Source: Paenibacillus plantarum
Lineage (GTDB): Bacteria > Bacillota > Bacilli > Paenibacillales > NBRC-103111
Direction: 5' to 3'
DNA length: 64,000 nucleotides
Assembly: GCF_013141695.1 (NCBI RefSeq)
Contig: NZ_WHNY01000004.1
Location: 333,480-397,479 of the forward strand
Shown: positions 15,579 to 25,509 of the stretch, piece after piece
How positions within the stretch are numbered: position 1 is the stretch's first letter
How the letters are laid out: every line of letters starts with the position of its first letter
The notes under the pieces: generated by a model
The model's input: the letters and a program-made list of their open reading frames with translations, nothing else
Told to the model about the DNA's origin: nothing
Database searches by the model: none
Made by a program: the position numbers and the translations under genes

Positions 15579-17897
15579 CTATCGCGTGGAGTCTTCGGAG
15601 TGAAGCTTTCCTATTTTGGGATGGCAGTTCAATTCCCGGTATTGTCCGGGCGTCATGTTCTCCATCTTACGAAAAAAACGGATGAAATTCTGAGGGTTGG
15701 TGTAGGTTAATCTTTCCGCAATATCTCCGATCTTCATATCAGTCTCGATCAGCCATTGCTTTGCCATCATCAAACGGTAGTTTAGAAGGTACTCGCTGAA
15801 GCTGATCCCTTTCTCCCTGCTGAACAGAGGCCCCAAATGGTTGGGGTGGTAATTCAATTGCGTCGCGCATGCCTCAAGGGTAAGCTCGGTGTCGAAGCGC
15901 TGATGGATCAAATCAGTTATCCGGTCCGATATTTTCTTGGCGTGAGACTTGCTCTGCTGCTCTAGCCTGCGCATGATTGGGGCAATGACGGTATCGCAAA
16001 ACCAAAGGCGGATTTCCTCCTGGGATTTTAGATCCAGTAGTCTGTCAAAATGCTGCTTTTCCTGATCGAGTGGTAATTCCGTTTTTGTATCTTTCTTTGT
16101 ATCCGCAGTTATCTCCGACTGTCCAAGCTCGGTCAGCATAGTGTACAGCCTGACCAATGACATCCGATATTGGCGCCAGTCGGCTTGCTCATTAAAGATC
16201 AGTCCAATGCAACGTTCCAACAGCTTGTCAGCCCTTGACCGCTCCACCAGCTTAACTGCATCGTAAAGCTCTTTGGCCGCACGGTGCGGGAACACGCTGG
16301 ATACCAAGTCTTCAGGTTGGACGTCATCAATAAACAGAACTGATTCCGGGCCGAAACGAATCCGGTAGCGAAGCGCTTCTAGCGCTTGCTCGGCAGAGAC
16401 AGAAATATCGATGAGTCGCTTTTGGGGACGGCTGATGCCAATGCTAATTTGCAGCTTCAGGTATTGCTGTACTGTTCTTCTGATAAGCTCCGCTACGCCA
16501 AACAATCGATTCTTGTACTCCACATCCGCAGTTCCGATGCCCCCCACAACCGTGATCTGGTATTGTTCCAGCAACACAGGGTCTAGCCGTTCCTCGGCAG
16601 GGATCAACTCGCCTGCGATATTTGCAATGGCGAAGAGCAGCAGATCACGGTCATTTTCATTATACTGAGACCTCTCCAGATCATCGATCTGAATGGCGAA
16701 TACGGCATGCCACTCCCAATTGGCATGATAGCCATACTCTTTCAGTCTGGCCGGTAACTGAGACTCTTTCTCCTCGCCTCGGATCAACTTCATGACAAAA
16801 AACTGCTTCAGCTCCCGCACTTGTCCCGTAAGCTGGGCCAAGAGGAGGGATTCCGTCTGCAGCATGGATTGCAATCGATAGCCGATCATGGCAAATTCAT
16901 CGGTGCGGGCTTCTTCTGGCGGATCTTCAAATCTGTCGGCAATCGTCGCGACCAATTTCCGTACTGGCCGGTAGAACGTCCTGGAACCGTATAGTGCCAG
17001 CCCGCAGGTTACCAGAACCATGAGCAGGCATACAAATAGAGTAACCCAGCCTATTGAGCGAGAATCTCGGGTAATATCTTTTATGGATATGGCTGACACA
17101 TAAATCCAGCCATTGTAACTAGACTTGCGCATGATGACGCTTGTGTTGTCACCGTCAAGCTCTACATTGAATTGCCCTTCCGTTTCACTTCGCCTTTGCA
17201 CCTCGGCAACAAGTTGCTCCAAGCCGGATTGCTGCACTTTCTGATCGCTTCGGGACAGCAAACGGTAATCCTTATCCATTACCATGATGCTGCCGATCCG
17301 GTTGTCGGCTGCCAGAAGTCTCGCCAGCTGCGATTCGTCGATGGTAACGATGGCCAGTCCGTCGGCTTTCAGCGAATTCAGCGGGATTTTCTTCACGAGA
17401 CTAATACTTGGCGAACGCTTGTCCTCGTCCGTTATCCAAAAAGAAAATGAAGGCAGCTTCTCATACCGGAGAAGCTGATCCAGACTCCGTACATCATCAA
17501 ATGTAAAAATATTGTTGTTATCGATGCCCCATTGACCTTTTAAATTCAGTACCGTCATATTATTTATCGTCAGCTCGAAGGTTTGGCTGCGCACCATGTT
17601 CTGGTACATTTCATTATAAACCTGATAATTGGCTGCTGAATAAGGGAGCGACATAGCATTAACTACAAGGGGCGAGCTAATGTACTGTGTAACCGAATGA
17701 TCGATCGTCTTGAGGATCTGCTCCACACGAAGTTGGGTCTGCTGGAGTGTCGCCATGCTACTCTGGTTGACCTTGTCTTGAACTATAGAGGAGGCTTTGT
17801 AATATGAGATGATTCCAACGATAATAGCTGGAATAGAGCCGATCAGCAGACTGTACATTAAGAGACGGTTGAAATATGTGCTGGAACGAATTTTCAT
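15579..17897 (-). CDS. Membrane sensor with C-terminal AraC-type DNA-binding domain (module 1)
   Basis: 772 residues. One membrane segment near the N-terminus (about 10-33) and a second around 285-310 enclose an extracellular Cache-like sensing region. The middle is a cytoplasmic linker, and the C-terminal 100 residues are an AraC two-helix-turn-helix domain ending in NFIRFFRKMENMTPGQYR. Such one-component regulators (YesS/YtdP type) sense a wall-derived oligosaccharide outside and switch the neighbouring transporter genes. ATG 17897 is chosen because AAGGGAG precedes it; the frame extends to a TTG at 17927 without a clear site. Close paralogue of the sensor at 33815: both carry a QVQPEDL/EVQPNREL-like stretch and IANIAGE in the linker. 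It lies directly upstream of transporter module 1. Confidence 0.9.
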   Translation of the reverse strand: MKIRSSTYFNRLLMYSLLIGSIPAIIVGIISYYKASSIVQDKVNQSSMATLQQTQLRVEQILKTIDHSVTQYISSPLVVNAMSLPYSAANYQVYNEMYQNMVRSQTFELTINNMTVLNLKGQWGIDNNNIFTFDDVRSLDQLLRYEKLPSFSFWITDEDKRSPSISLVKKIPLNSLKADGLAIVTIDESQLARLLAADNRIGSIMVMDKDYRLLSRSDQKVQQSGLEQLVAEVQRRSETEGQFNVELDGDNTSVIMRKSSYNGWIYVSAISIKDITRDSRSIGWVTLFVCLLMVLVTCGLALYGSRTFYRPVRKLVATIADRFEDPPEEARTDEFAMIGYRLQSMLQTESLLLAQLTGQVRELKQFFVMKLIRGEEKESQLPARLKEYGYHANWEWHAVFAIQIDDLERSQYNENDRDLLLFAIANIAGELIPAEERLDPVLLEQYQITVVGGIGTADVEYKNRLFGVAELIRRTVQQYLKLQISIGISRPQKRLIDISVSAEQALEALRYRIRFGPESVLFIDDVQPEDLVSSVFPHRAAKELYDAVKLVERSRADKLLERCIGLIFNEQADWRQYRMSLVRLYTMLTELGQSEITADTKKDTKTELPLDQEKQHFDRLLDLKSQEEIRLWFCDTVIAPIMRRLEQQSKSHAKKISDRITDLIHQRFDTELTLEACATQLNYHPNHLGPLFSREKGISFSEYLLNYRLMMAKQWLIETDMKIGDIAERLTYTNPQNFIRFFRKMENMTPGQYRELNCHPKIGKLHSEDSTR

Positions 17898-17969
17898 AGC
17901 ATCTCCCTTGCTTAATGATTCGTTCAATTCATTGATCTTGTATTTCAGATTGTCTAAACTACATGATAA

Positions 17970-18039
17970 GAGCGCCTCCTTGATGGTGTTGGGTTATAAG
18001 CCCGTGACAAACCCATCATACCGAGGCGCTCCTTTTTTT
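17970..18039 (+). terminator. Long palindrome with T7 tract in the plus orientation
   Basis: GAGCGCCTC at 17970 pairs with GAGGCGCTC at 18023-18031. Inside, GGTGTTGGGTT and AACCCATCATACC give a bulged second stem. Seven T follow on the plus strand at 18033-18039. It has the form of an intrinsic terminator, but no plus-strand gene precedes it. Its minus-strand reading, in the gap after the lyase-like gene at 18088, lacks a T-run. It may be bidirectional, or a small mobile palindrome. Confidence 0.5.
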
Positions 18040-18087
18040 GACAAAGGCTATTCTTCCCATCGAAACACTTTTTCCGGTATCGCTAAG

Positions 18088-19185
18088 CTATAACTGGTCG
18101 CTAATATCCATAATCCCAACATGTAACACATCATGCTCATCCGAAAACGTGAAGGTGACCTTACGGCTGTCCGGACTAAATGATGGATGCGGGTGACCAG
18201 GATGCATCCCACGGCATGGCAGCTCGCATAGCAGCTCAGACTGTTTCGTAGCCGTGTTGATGAGCACGATTTTGGAAATGCCGGGCTCCTGTGTATCCGC
18301 CGCCGCATATCGGCCGTCAGGACTAATGCCGACATGCCAATACCTGTAGTCACCGTTAATGAATTCGTGCCGTTCGCCCCGACGATCCACGAAATATACG
18401 CCAGTTGGTTTATCCGGGCTATGCGGATATTTCACGAAGTACAGTCCGCTGCCGTCGAACGCCCATATCTCATGCCCAACATATTCGACTGGCCGTCCGC
18501 TCTCCTCCCTTTTCTGCGAAAAGAGGTTGCTCATTTCCCCGGTTTCCGTATCGACCACCCAGAGCCGATCTGGAATTTGCTCCGTGGCGCCTTCATGGGA
18601 AAAAAACACCTGATTCGGATCAATCGGATTGATCATCGCATGATTCGCTATCGGGTAAGGCTCAGCAAATTGAGGATGGGCTGCTTCGTATAGCTCGCCG
18701 CTGGCCACATTTACCGTGCCAATCACCCATTCGGCACCCCCAGACTCAGCATCCTCGGAGGGATGAAGCGCCTCCTTCCAATACACGCCAAGCACTTTGC
18801 CGTCGTTCGTTATCGACAAAGGCCCAAAGAACGTGCAATGTTCCCCCAGCTTGCAAATCGTACGTCTTTCCCCGCTCCATGCATCAATTGCGTATAGCTC
18901 ATTCCCCTTCAATAAATAGATGATATCATCGCACGAAACAACCCCGCTTCCCCAAGTCAGACCTTCTTCCAGTACCTGCACATCACCCGTTTCTGTATCA
19001 AAACGCACGATGTTACCCGTCCACGTCTCCCGGTTCATGTCCGTGTGCACAATGAGATGTCGGCTGTTCGACAACCAGGACATCGCCGTAAAATACAGAT
19101 GCCCTGTATCGCCTCCTTCAGAGCCAAGTGCGAGGATCGACTGCCCCGTGATTGTATCTGTTATTGTTGTACTGGTTAACATCAT
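18088..19185 (-). CDS. Oligogalacturonate-lyase-like beta-propeller (PL22 type)
   Basis: 365 residues, no signal peptide, built of repeated propeller strands. NPIDPNQVFFSHEG matches the conserved NPxDPNxxxxxHEG block of PL22 oligogalacturonate lyases. Near the C-terminus HPGHPHP carries the metal-binding histidines: His328, His331 and His333 here stand where the characterised family has Gln-x-x-His-x-His. The expected job is beta-elimination of unsaturated or saturated digalacturonate in the cytoplasm. The Gln-to-His change at the metal site means activity should not be assumed. ATG 19185 is chosen because AGGAGG lies 5 bases before it. It follows the sensor gene at 19206 closely and is the last gene of cluster 2. 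A decayed partial copy lies at 4633-4850. Confidence 0.82.
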   Translation of the reverse strand: MMLTSTTITDTITGQSILALGSEGGDTGHLYFTAMSWLSNSRHLIVHTDMNRETWTGNIVRFDTETGDVQVLEEGLTWGSGVVSCDDIIYLLKGNELYAIDAWSGERRTICKLGEHCTFFGPLSITNDGKVLGVYWKEALHPSEDAESGGAEWVIGTVNVASGELYEAAHPQFAEPYPIANHAMINPIDPNQVFFSHEGATEQIPDRLWVVDTETGEMSNLFSQKREESGRPVEYVGHEIWAFDGSGLYFVKYPHSPDKPTGVYFVDRRGERHEFINGDYRYWHVGISPDGRYAAADTQEPGISKIVLINTATKQSELLCELPCRGMHPGHPHPSFSPDSRKVTFTFSDEHDVLHVGIMDISDQL

Positions 19186-19205
19186 CAGTACCTCCTGTAG
19201 CATTT

Positions 19206-21563
19206 TTATTTGGCAGCATCGGTATCGTCAGCTCCATCTGCTCCTCTCAGCAGTGCTTGTTCACGCTCCCGATATTCACCTGGGATAAATCCGGTACTTT
19301 TCTTAAAAATCCGCACGAAGCTGTTGACGTTCGTATAGCCGACCGCCTCCGACACATCTCTAATCAACATATCGGAACCGGCAAGCAACTCTTTCGCCTT
19401 TCTCATGCGAATATCCATTAAATAATCAATAAAATTTCTTTCCTTGTGCTCCTTGAATATGCGACTCACATGCGACGCACTCAGCTTGAATTCACTTGCC
19501 AAATAATTCAGGGATAAATCGCTGTGCATATAGTGGGCATTAATAAAGTCGGTGATTCGCTCAACGACATCGTTTCGTTCCCGATTGCTGCGTCTCTCCT
19601 CAATTTGCTTGGCAAACTGACCAAGCTGCTCAATGACATAATCCGAGAGCTCATGAATGCTTTCATGTTGACTCAGCAGGTCGAATAATCGATGAGGGGG
19701 TGCTTCCTCGAGCATCACAGGGTCAATCTCACCGACAGCTTTGGCTGCCTTCATCATAAAGTGCACAACCAATTGGCGAATCATATCAGGAGCAGCGCCG
19801 CTGCCAGCCATCTCACCAAACCAGCGCTCTGTCTGTTTCTTCATCTTCTCGCTATCCGTCAGTCGAAGCGAGTCAATAATGCCGTCCGTCATGCCAAGCA
19901 GCCGCATAAACTCACCGCTCGCTGGCTCTCGAATATCATCGTTAGAGATGATCGTATTGCCCCCGAGAATCATTTTGTACGACAATGCTGACAACGCATC
20001 ATGATACGAGTATTGAAGCGTGTCTATGTCTTGCGCAATGTGACCCAATCCAATTGAAATCGTCTGCTTGAACTGCTCTTCCACATAGCTCTTGATCATC
20101 TCTGCAACTGCCAGTGCACGAAGTAGATTCGCTTCCGCTTCCGCTTCATGGAACGAGATCACAATAACCACTAGGCCGTCACGTGCTTCAATGGCGATCC
20201 CCCGGTATTCCGCATTGATCATCTCTTCCGCAACATTGCAAAGTGCGTAGCTATATAAATGGAGATCCTGTGACGAGGTAATGCTGGATTTCTGATCGAA
20301 CTCAGCAGCCAACGCGATATACTGCTTCGCATGCAGCGGGAATCCAATAGCTTCAAGACTTGCGCGCAGCTCCTCTGGGTTTTTGCGTGCGCCAATCAAG
20401 GCATCCATCACTAAGCGCCATTTAATAACCGGCTGCGTTTCCCTCATTTGCCTGTACATGCGATTACTATCCGCCAAAACGTATGACAAAGAAACTTCGA
20501 TACCGCTCCATTCGTCGTCAGCCCAATGCTCGTTTTTTCTTTCATATTGGCCGTATGCTTGAAGCTGTTTCGTCACATTCGAAAGGACCCGATTCACCGG
20601 TCGGAACATCCAGCTGTTTAACACCACGGACATGCCACCTGCTAAAAGCAGAAGCAGAACAGAAATGCCAAACAATGTGTTTCGCACCTGAACCAGCGGC
20701 TTGCTGAGGGCTGCGTCAGAAACCACACTAATAATTTCCCAGCCTGTATAAGGACTCTTCATATAAAAGGCCGTTCTGTTGATTCCATTCATTTTCGTAC
20801 GGAATTGCCCTTCATCCCGCTGAGTCATATCTTTGGACCAAAGAAGCCCGTCTGCTTGTGTACCAATCAACGATTTATCGGAATGACTGAGAATGATTCC
20901 TTCCGCATCAGCTAGAAACAAGTAGCCGAGAGAAGGATCAATGGCGTTTTTGATTAGATTGTAGATCGATCGCTCATCAATATTGAAAGCAACTGCACCT
21001 TTCCGGTATCCTTCTCCATGTACAAGCGGATAGGAACGAATGAGCGTCATGACGTTCTGCCGAATGTTACCCGAATCATCGAGGGATAGCTTTCTAGTGC
21101 CTATCCACTGATAAAAGCCCTTATATCGCTCAAACGCATTCATCCATTGATAATCGGGACCTAGCTCCGGTGTCTGAAATGGATTCGTCTGTGACCAACG
21201 CTTTTTCGCATAGGAATACAAGTCGATTGAAAAAATGGTATCGTTACTCAGCAGCATATCCGCGATTCTGTTGTTAATCGTGATCGTATCTTGCTGGTCA
21301 GCCCATTCATCCTCCATAAACGTCCTCATATCCCGGCTGCGTAAAAATTGCATCGTTTCTGAATCGATCCCCTTCAACACCAACAGCAGTTTATCGTTTA
21401 CTTCGTGGAGCAGGGACATGTTCGTTTGCTCGACTTCTGCCTGAAGATGCTCGGTCGTGATGAAATAGGACAGACCTGCTGTCGAAACAATGCATAGGCT
21501 CAAAAAAAGCAAAATGATCGACATTGCGCGCTTCGAACGGCTTCTCTTTTGCTGCCAGAACAT
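19206..21563 (-). CDS. Membrane sensor with C-terminal AraC-type DNA-binding domain (module 2)
   Basis: 785 residues. Membrane segments lie at about 13-35 and 295-318. Between them is a Cache-type extracellular domain; typical strands are YRKGAVAFNIDERSI and GYLFLADAEGIILSHSDKS. The cytoplasmic part ends in an AraC DNA-binding domain with VGYTNVNSFVRIFKKSTGF, then a short charged tail. It probably senses an extracellular oligomer and regulates module 2, with which it is co-oriented: the binding-protein gene ends 37 bases upstream. RBS GAGGAGG precedes ATG 21563. It belongs to a different branch from the sensors of modules 1 and 3. Confidence 0.9.
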   Translation of the reverse strand: MFWQQKRSRSKRAMSIILLFLSLCIVSTAGLSYFITTEHLQAEVEQTNMSLLHEVNDKLLLVLKGIDSETMQFLRSRDMRTFMEDEWADQQDTITINNRIADMLLSNDTIFSIDLYSYAKKRWSQTNPFQTPELGPDYQWMNAFERYKGFYQWIGTRKLSLDDSGNIRQNVMTLIRSYPLVHGEGYRKGAVAFNIDERSIYNLIKNAIDPSLGYLFLADAEGIILSHSDKSLIGTQADGLLWSKDMTQRDEGQFRTKMNGINRTAFYMKSPYTGWEIISVVSDAALSKPLVQVRNTLFGISVLLLLLAGGMSVVLNSWMFRPVNRVLSNVTKQLQAYGQYERKNEHWADDEWSGIEVSLSYVLADSNRMYRQMRETQPVIKWRLVMDALIGARKNPEELRASLEAIGFPLHAKQYIALAAEFDQKSSITSSQDLHLYSYALCNVAEEMINAEYRGIAIEARDGLVVIVISFHEAEAEANLLRALAVAEMIKSYVEEQFKQTISIGLGHIAQDIDTLQYSYHDALSALSYKMILGGNTIISNDDIREPASGEFMRLLGMTDGIIDSLRLTDSEKMKKQTERWFGEMAGSGAAPDMIRQLVVHFMMKAAKAVGEIDPVMLEEAPPHRLFDLLSQHESIHELSDYVIEQLGQFAKQIEERRSNRERNDVVERITDFINAHYMHSDLSLNYLASEFKLSASHVSRIFKEHKERNFIDYLMDIRMRKAKELLAGSDMLIRDVSEAVGYTNVNSFVRIFKKSTGFIPGEYREREQALLRGADGADDTDAAK

Positions 21564-21600
21564 GCCTCTGCCTCCTCGAGTTCTCCGTAATTAGAAAGAG

Positions 21601-23196
21601 TTATTTGAAATTCGCTTTATTCTTTTCGTACCATTCTTGTGCGATTTGATCAGCCTTTTCGCCGCCAGCACTCTTGTATTCTTTACGTATCATGTCAAGA
21701 GCTTGCTCTGGCGTGATATCGCCTTTGACGATAGCTCTCGTGCGGATCTCGATCAATTTCGGCTCAATGCTCGCAAACACGTTGCTGATTTCCGGCGAAT
21801 TCGGTGAATACGGAATATCCCGACGGAACGGCACGCTAAGCGCTGTCTTCATCGCTTCAGCGTTCAACTTCGCCCAGCGCTGCGAAAGCGGATCTTGTGG
21901 GGCTTTGACCATCAAATCCTCCAACTTGAACGTCTTTGCATCGTTTCTTAGGATCGCATACTCACCAGCGTAGGCAACTTCCTTTTTGAATTTGTCTGCG
22001 TCAATCACTTGAGGAACGCCATTCACCAATTTGAAATGCGTGTTCTCAATACCATTCGCAAGCGTGTACCAGCCCTTATCCAGCATCCAGTCGAGATATT
22101 GGATCGCCGCTTTCGGATTTTTCATATTTTTGTTAAAAGCGACATAAATATTGGCTGGCGTCTCTTGATAGCCGCCAAACTTGCCGTACTTCGTCGAGAA
22201 AGCTGCTAAAGGCACTGGGTTCGCATCCGGGAAATTTTTCATCAGATCCTTCATATAGGTGTCAATGCCATTGCCGACACTACCAATCAGGATGCCTGTT
22301 TTGCCTTGCGCCCAGTCGCCCATCATCTTCTGACTATTTTTATCCGTCAAGTATTCCTTATCAATGTATCCGTTCTCGTATAGTTTACGTTCGAAGTTAA
22401 TTGCACCAACGTTGCGGTCAACCACCCTCGAGTTAACCATTTTACCCCCATCGAGATACCATTGCGTGCTATGTGTCCCATACAGACCAGAGATCACGTT
22501 AGACCAAACAAACATCGACACGACAGGTGCGTTCGTATTGCCGGATAAACCCTTATCTTTGAAAGCTTTCGTCACTGCGAAAAACTCTTCCTCCGTGGTT
22601 GGCGCCTTCATGCCAACCTTATCCAGCCAATCCTGCCGGATCCACATGCCAGCATTAGCTATGCCGCTCAATGCCCGTTTTGATGTGATCCCATATATTT
22701 TACCATCAAATGTCATCAGCGGCTTTAAGTCCGGATTTTCGTTGATATAATTTTTAATGACGGTGCTGTATTGATTGATGTAATCATCAAGGGGTTGAAC
22801 AACGCCCTGCGAGACAAGCGTGCCGATATAATTGCGGTCGAAGTCCCAGATCAAATCCGGCGCTTCGCCTGAGGCAATCAGCGTATTCAGCTTATCCTGC
22901 GCCTGGTTGCGGGGAACCGGTACATATTTAACTTGTACGCCCGATTGCTCCTGAATCCATTTGGTCCAGCGATTCTGTTCATACGAGCCTTCTTCTGCGG
23001 CAACCGCACCTCTGTCGTACATGGTAACACTAACGGCCTTCGGCAGTTTATCGTATTTATCTTCCACCTTTGCCGCTGCGGACGGAGTTGGACTTCCACT
23101 TGCCCCTTCCTCCGTTTTACTGCAGCCCGTTAGCGCCGCTCCTAACGTCATTGCCAAAATCGTAGAACCTAACACCCAACTTTTTGTTCTCTTCAT
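21601..23196 (-). CDS. Transporter module 2: lipoprotein sugar-binding protein (LplA/YtcQ type)
   Basis: 531 residues. Lipobox LTGC with the lipidated Cys at 25, then a low-complexity linker and a large family 1 binding fold. ASGEAPDLIWDFDRNY and WIRQDWLDKVGMKAPTTEEEF are family-typical. The C-terminus ends in an Asn/Lys-rich helix. Start ATG 23196 follows GGGAGG at a good distance; a start 5 codons upstream is less likely. The gap to the permease gene at 23283 is 86 bases. It differs clearly from the binding proteins of modules 1 and 3, so it probably takes a different oligosaccharide. Confidence 0.93.
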   Translation of the reverse strand: MKRTKSWVLGSTILAMTLGAALTGCSKTEEGASGSPTPSAAAKVEDKYDKLPKAVSVTMYDRGAVAAEEGSYEQNRWTKWIQEQSGVQVKYVPVPRNQAQDKLNTLIASGEAPDLIWDFDRNYIGTLVSQGVVQPLDDYINQYSTVIKNYINENPDLKPLMTFDGKIYGITSKRALSGIANAGMWIRQDWLDKVGMKAPTTEEEFFAVTKAFKDKGLSGNTNAPVVSMFVWSNVISGLYGTHSTQWYLDGGKMVNSRVVDRNVGAINFERKLYENGYIDKEYLTDKNSQKMMGDWAQGKTGILIGSVGNGIDTYMKDLMKNFPDANPVPLAAFSTKYGKFGGYQETPANIYVAFNKNMKNPKAAIQYLDWMLDKGWYTLANGIENTHFKLVNGVPQVIDADKFKKEVAYAGEYAILRNDAKTFKLEDLMVKAPQDPLSQRWAKLNAEAMKTALSVPFRRDIPYSPNSPEISNVFASIEPKLIEIRTRAIVKGDITPEQALDMIRKEYKSAGGEKADQIAQEWYEKNKANFK

Positions 23197-23282
23197 ACGA
23201 TGACCTCCCACATGGTTTAATTATATCACAAGGCGACTTGCGCCATTATGAACAGAGCGAATGACAATCCGCGTTAAACAAG

Positions 23283-24149
23283 CTAGCCTTTGACTGAGCC
23301 CATTAAAACGCCTTTCACGAAATATTTTTGTAGAAAAGGATAAATAATCAGAATAGGCAGTGAAGCCAGCATAGCGGCTCCAGCACGAACACCTTCTGGT
23401 GGCAGTGAGTTGTTCGCGTTCGAATCCCCAACAAGCAGTGCGGGATCGAGGTTGTCGATCATCTGGTAGAGCTTGACCATCAGCGACATGTGGGTTGAGC
23501 TTTTAATAAAGATAAGCACGTTGTAATACGCGTTCCACCACCCTACCGCGTAGAAGAGCGTCAATGCTGCAATAACCGGAAGTGCTAGCGGAAGAACGAT
23601 ACGAACAAGCACTACCCAATCCTTGGCTCCATCGATGGAGGCTGATTCCTCAAGCTCACTCGGTAAACCTTCGAAAAAGGTTTTCAAGACGAACAAATTG
23701 TAGGTGCTGATGAGGCCTGATAACCAAAGAGACCAATAGGTGTTCATGAGCCCTAAGCTTTTAATAAGTAGAAACTGAGGGATAAGTCCTCCCGTGAACA
23801 GCATCGTGAAAATAATCATGCCGAGGACTAGGCCCCGTCCACGGAGGTCCATTTTGGACAGCGGGTAAGCCGCCATAATCGTAACCAGCATGTTGAGCAC
23901 GGTGCCAACAACGGTCATCACGACCGTATTTTTCATCGCGATGAACAGCTGACCGTCCTCAATCAAGTTACGATAGGCATCCCATGTAAATTGTCTAGGC
24001 CATATCGAAACATAACCGGCGCGAATAGCTTCGCCCGAGCTAAGTGAAACCGCCAACACATTCAAAAAAGGGAAGAACGTCGAGAACGTGCATATCCCTA
24101 AGAAGAGATAGAGTAGTAAGCGGGGCACGCGCTCTTTCCAGACAGTCAT
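23283..24149 (-). CDS. Transporter module 2: carbohydrate ABC permease (YtcP type)
   Basis: 288 residues, six membrane segments. EAA loop EESASIDGAKDWVVLVRIVLP and C-terminus YPFLQKYFVKGVLMGSVKG mark the YtcP group. ATG 24149 is preferred because AAAGGAGG lies upstream; the frame extends to 24206, but that would overlap the partner permease. It pairs with the LplB-type permease whose stop is 50 bases upstream. No ATPase is encoded nearby. Confidence 0.94.
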   Translation of the reverse strand: MTVWKERVPRLLLYLFLGICTFSTFFPFLNVLAVSLSSGEAIRAGYVSIWPRQFTWDAYRNLIEDGQLFIAMKNTVVMTVVGTVLNMLVTIMAAYPLSKMDLRGRGLVLGMIIFTMLFTGGLIPQFLLIKSLGLMNTYWSLWLSGLISTYNLFVLKTFFEGLPSELEESASIDGAKDWVVLVRIVLPLALPVIAALTLFYAVGWWNAYYNVLIFIKSSTHMSLMVKLYQMIDNLDPALLVGDSNANNSLPPEGVRAGAAMLASLPILIIYPFLQKYFVKGVLMGSVKG

Positions 24150-24199
24150 TCGCAGCCCCTCCTTTCGATGATTGAATTTGCCTCCAGCGGCTCGCTCCG

Positions 24200-25165
24200 C
24201 TACCATAACGCTCGCTCTCCCATCGCTCGAATAATTCGATTCACTGTAAGCACGAGTACTAACCCTACGAGGGATTGAACCAATCCAATCGCTGTTGTAT
24301 AGCTGTATTGCAGGTTAACGAGCCCAAGCCTGTAAATATAAGTACTCATCACGTCGGAAACGCTGGTCACCATGGGATTGGTCAGTGCCCAGACGTGCTC
24401 GAAGCCAACATCGAACATACGGCCCATTTGCAGAACCAGCAAGAGCGCAATCGTGCTTCGGATGCCTGGAAGTGTCACATGCCATATTTGCCGCAGCTTA
24501 CCGCCCCCATCTATACGGGCTGCTTCATATAAATGGGGGTCTATGCTAGCCATTGCCGCCAAATAAAGAATGGTGCTAAAGCCTGCATCTCGCCATATGC
24601 CAGAAAACACATAGACAAGGGGCCACCAAAAGGTATTTCCCATGAAATAGATCGGATCAAGTCCAAACGCCTTCAGGACAAAATTGATAAACCCGCTGCT
24701 CGGTGAAAGTAATCCGATGACGATCGTGCCGAGGATAATCCACGATAAAAAATGCGGCAGATACAAGAGGTTCTGAACAACTCGCTTGTACCATTCCACA
24801 CGTACCTCGTTCAGCATGATGGCGAGTATGATCGGGACAGGAAAACCAAAACACAGTCCATATAGATTTAATAGGAGCGTGTTGCGTACAATCTTAAACA
24901 GATCACTACTGTGCAGCAGCCGATTGAAATGCTCCAGTCCCACCCATTTGCTTCCCCAAATGCCGTCAGCTAGACGAAAATTCTTAAACGCAATGATTTC
25001 CCCGTATAACGGGAAGTACTTAAAAATTACGAAGTAAGCGATCACGGGAACGAGCAGCATATAAAGAAATGGTCTGCGTTTCAGGTCCCTCCATATTGGT
25101 CTGCGTGATGCCTTCAGTTTGGCGCGTCCGTGGCTTCCGGCATCCACAGCTGGTTGTGAGAGCAT
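24200..25165 (-). CDS. Transporter module 2: carbohydrate ABC permease (LplB type)
   Basis: 321 residues, six membrane segments. KWVGLEHFNRLLHSSDLFK and the EAA loop EAARIDGGGKLRQIWHVTLPG are LplB signatures. ATG 25165 follows GGAAGGTGAG. The longer frame to 25228 runs into the repeated leader (25187-25324) and starts at TTG, so it is rejected. First gene of cluster 2. The leader in front of it is the one found again at 4851-4988. Confidence 0.93.
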   Translation of the reverse strand: MLSQPAVDAGSHGRAKLKASRRPIWRDLKRRPFLYMLLVPVIAYFVIFKYFPLYGEIIAFKNFRLADGIWGSKWVGLEHFNRLLHSSDLFKIVRNTLLLNLYGLCFGFPVPIILAIMLNEVRVEWYKRVVQNLLYLPHFLSWIILGTIVIGLLSPSSGFINFVLKAFGLDPIYFMGNTFWWPLVYVFSGIWRDAGFSTILYLAAMASIDPHLYEAARIDGGGKLRQIWHVTLPGIRSTIALLLVLQMGRMFDVGFEHVWALTNPMVTSVSDVMSTYIYRLGLVNLQYSYTTAIGLVQSLVGLVLVLTVNRIIRAMGERALW

Positions 25166-25186
25166 GCATGGCTCACCTTCCTTTCT

Positions 25187-25324
25187 GTTGTTAGCCAGAT
25201 GTAATTCGGCTTGAACCCACCATACCAACCACCGTTTTATATGGAAAGCTTCACTTCTTGATGTTCTCAGCTTCTTTTGATTCTGGTGCTACACATTTCT
25301 TGCACCACTATTCTTTTCATGATA
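25187..25324. repeat. Direct repeat copy 2 (matches 4851-4988); leader of transporter module 2
   Basis: Together with the flanking bases this fills most of the 343-base gap between 25166 and 25509. It aligns base for base with 4851-4988. I see no RNA gene or clear promoter core in it. The rest of the gap holds the terminator at 25424-25443 and otherwise nothing I can name. Confidence 0.85.
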
Positions 25325-25423
25325 ATTAAGCACTTAATCTGAGGTTTTGGACACGAAGCAACGTAAATTGCAAGGTCACTTCGCACCCAGATACTGAGCC
25401 TAGCGTATCTTTGCCTTGAATAC

Positions 25424-25443
25424 AAAAAGCCACCCTATGGTGG
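25424..25443 (-). terminator. Intrinsic terminator after the oligogalacturonate lyase gene
   Basis: On the minus strand CCACC-ATAG-GGTGG is followed by CTTTTTG. The stem is short (5 bp), but the T-run is right. It lies 66 bases after the stop of the gene at 25510 and would end the long module 3 transcript. Confidence 0.65.
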
Positions 25444-25509
25444 TTAGTCACAAGGTGGTCCGTACTTACTATTTCATCATGAATTTATCGTAAACAGACT
25501 TATTCACCT

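Noticed and set aside
15551..15597. Imperfect hairpin across the end of the module 1 sensor gene
   Set aside because: It overlaps the coding sequence, has several mismatches and lacks a T-run, so it is not called as a terminator.
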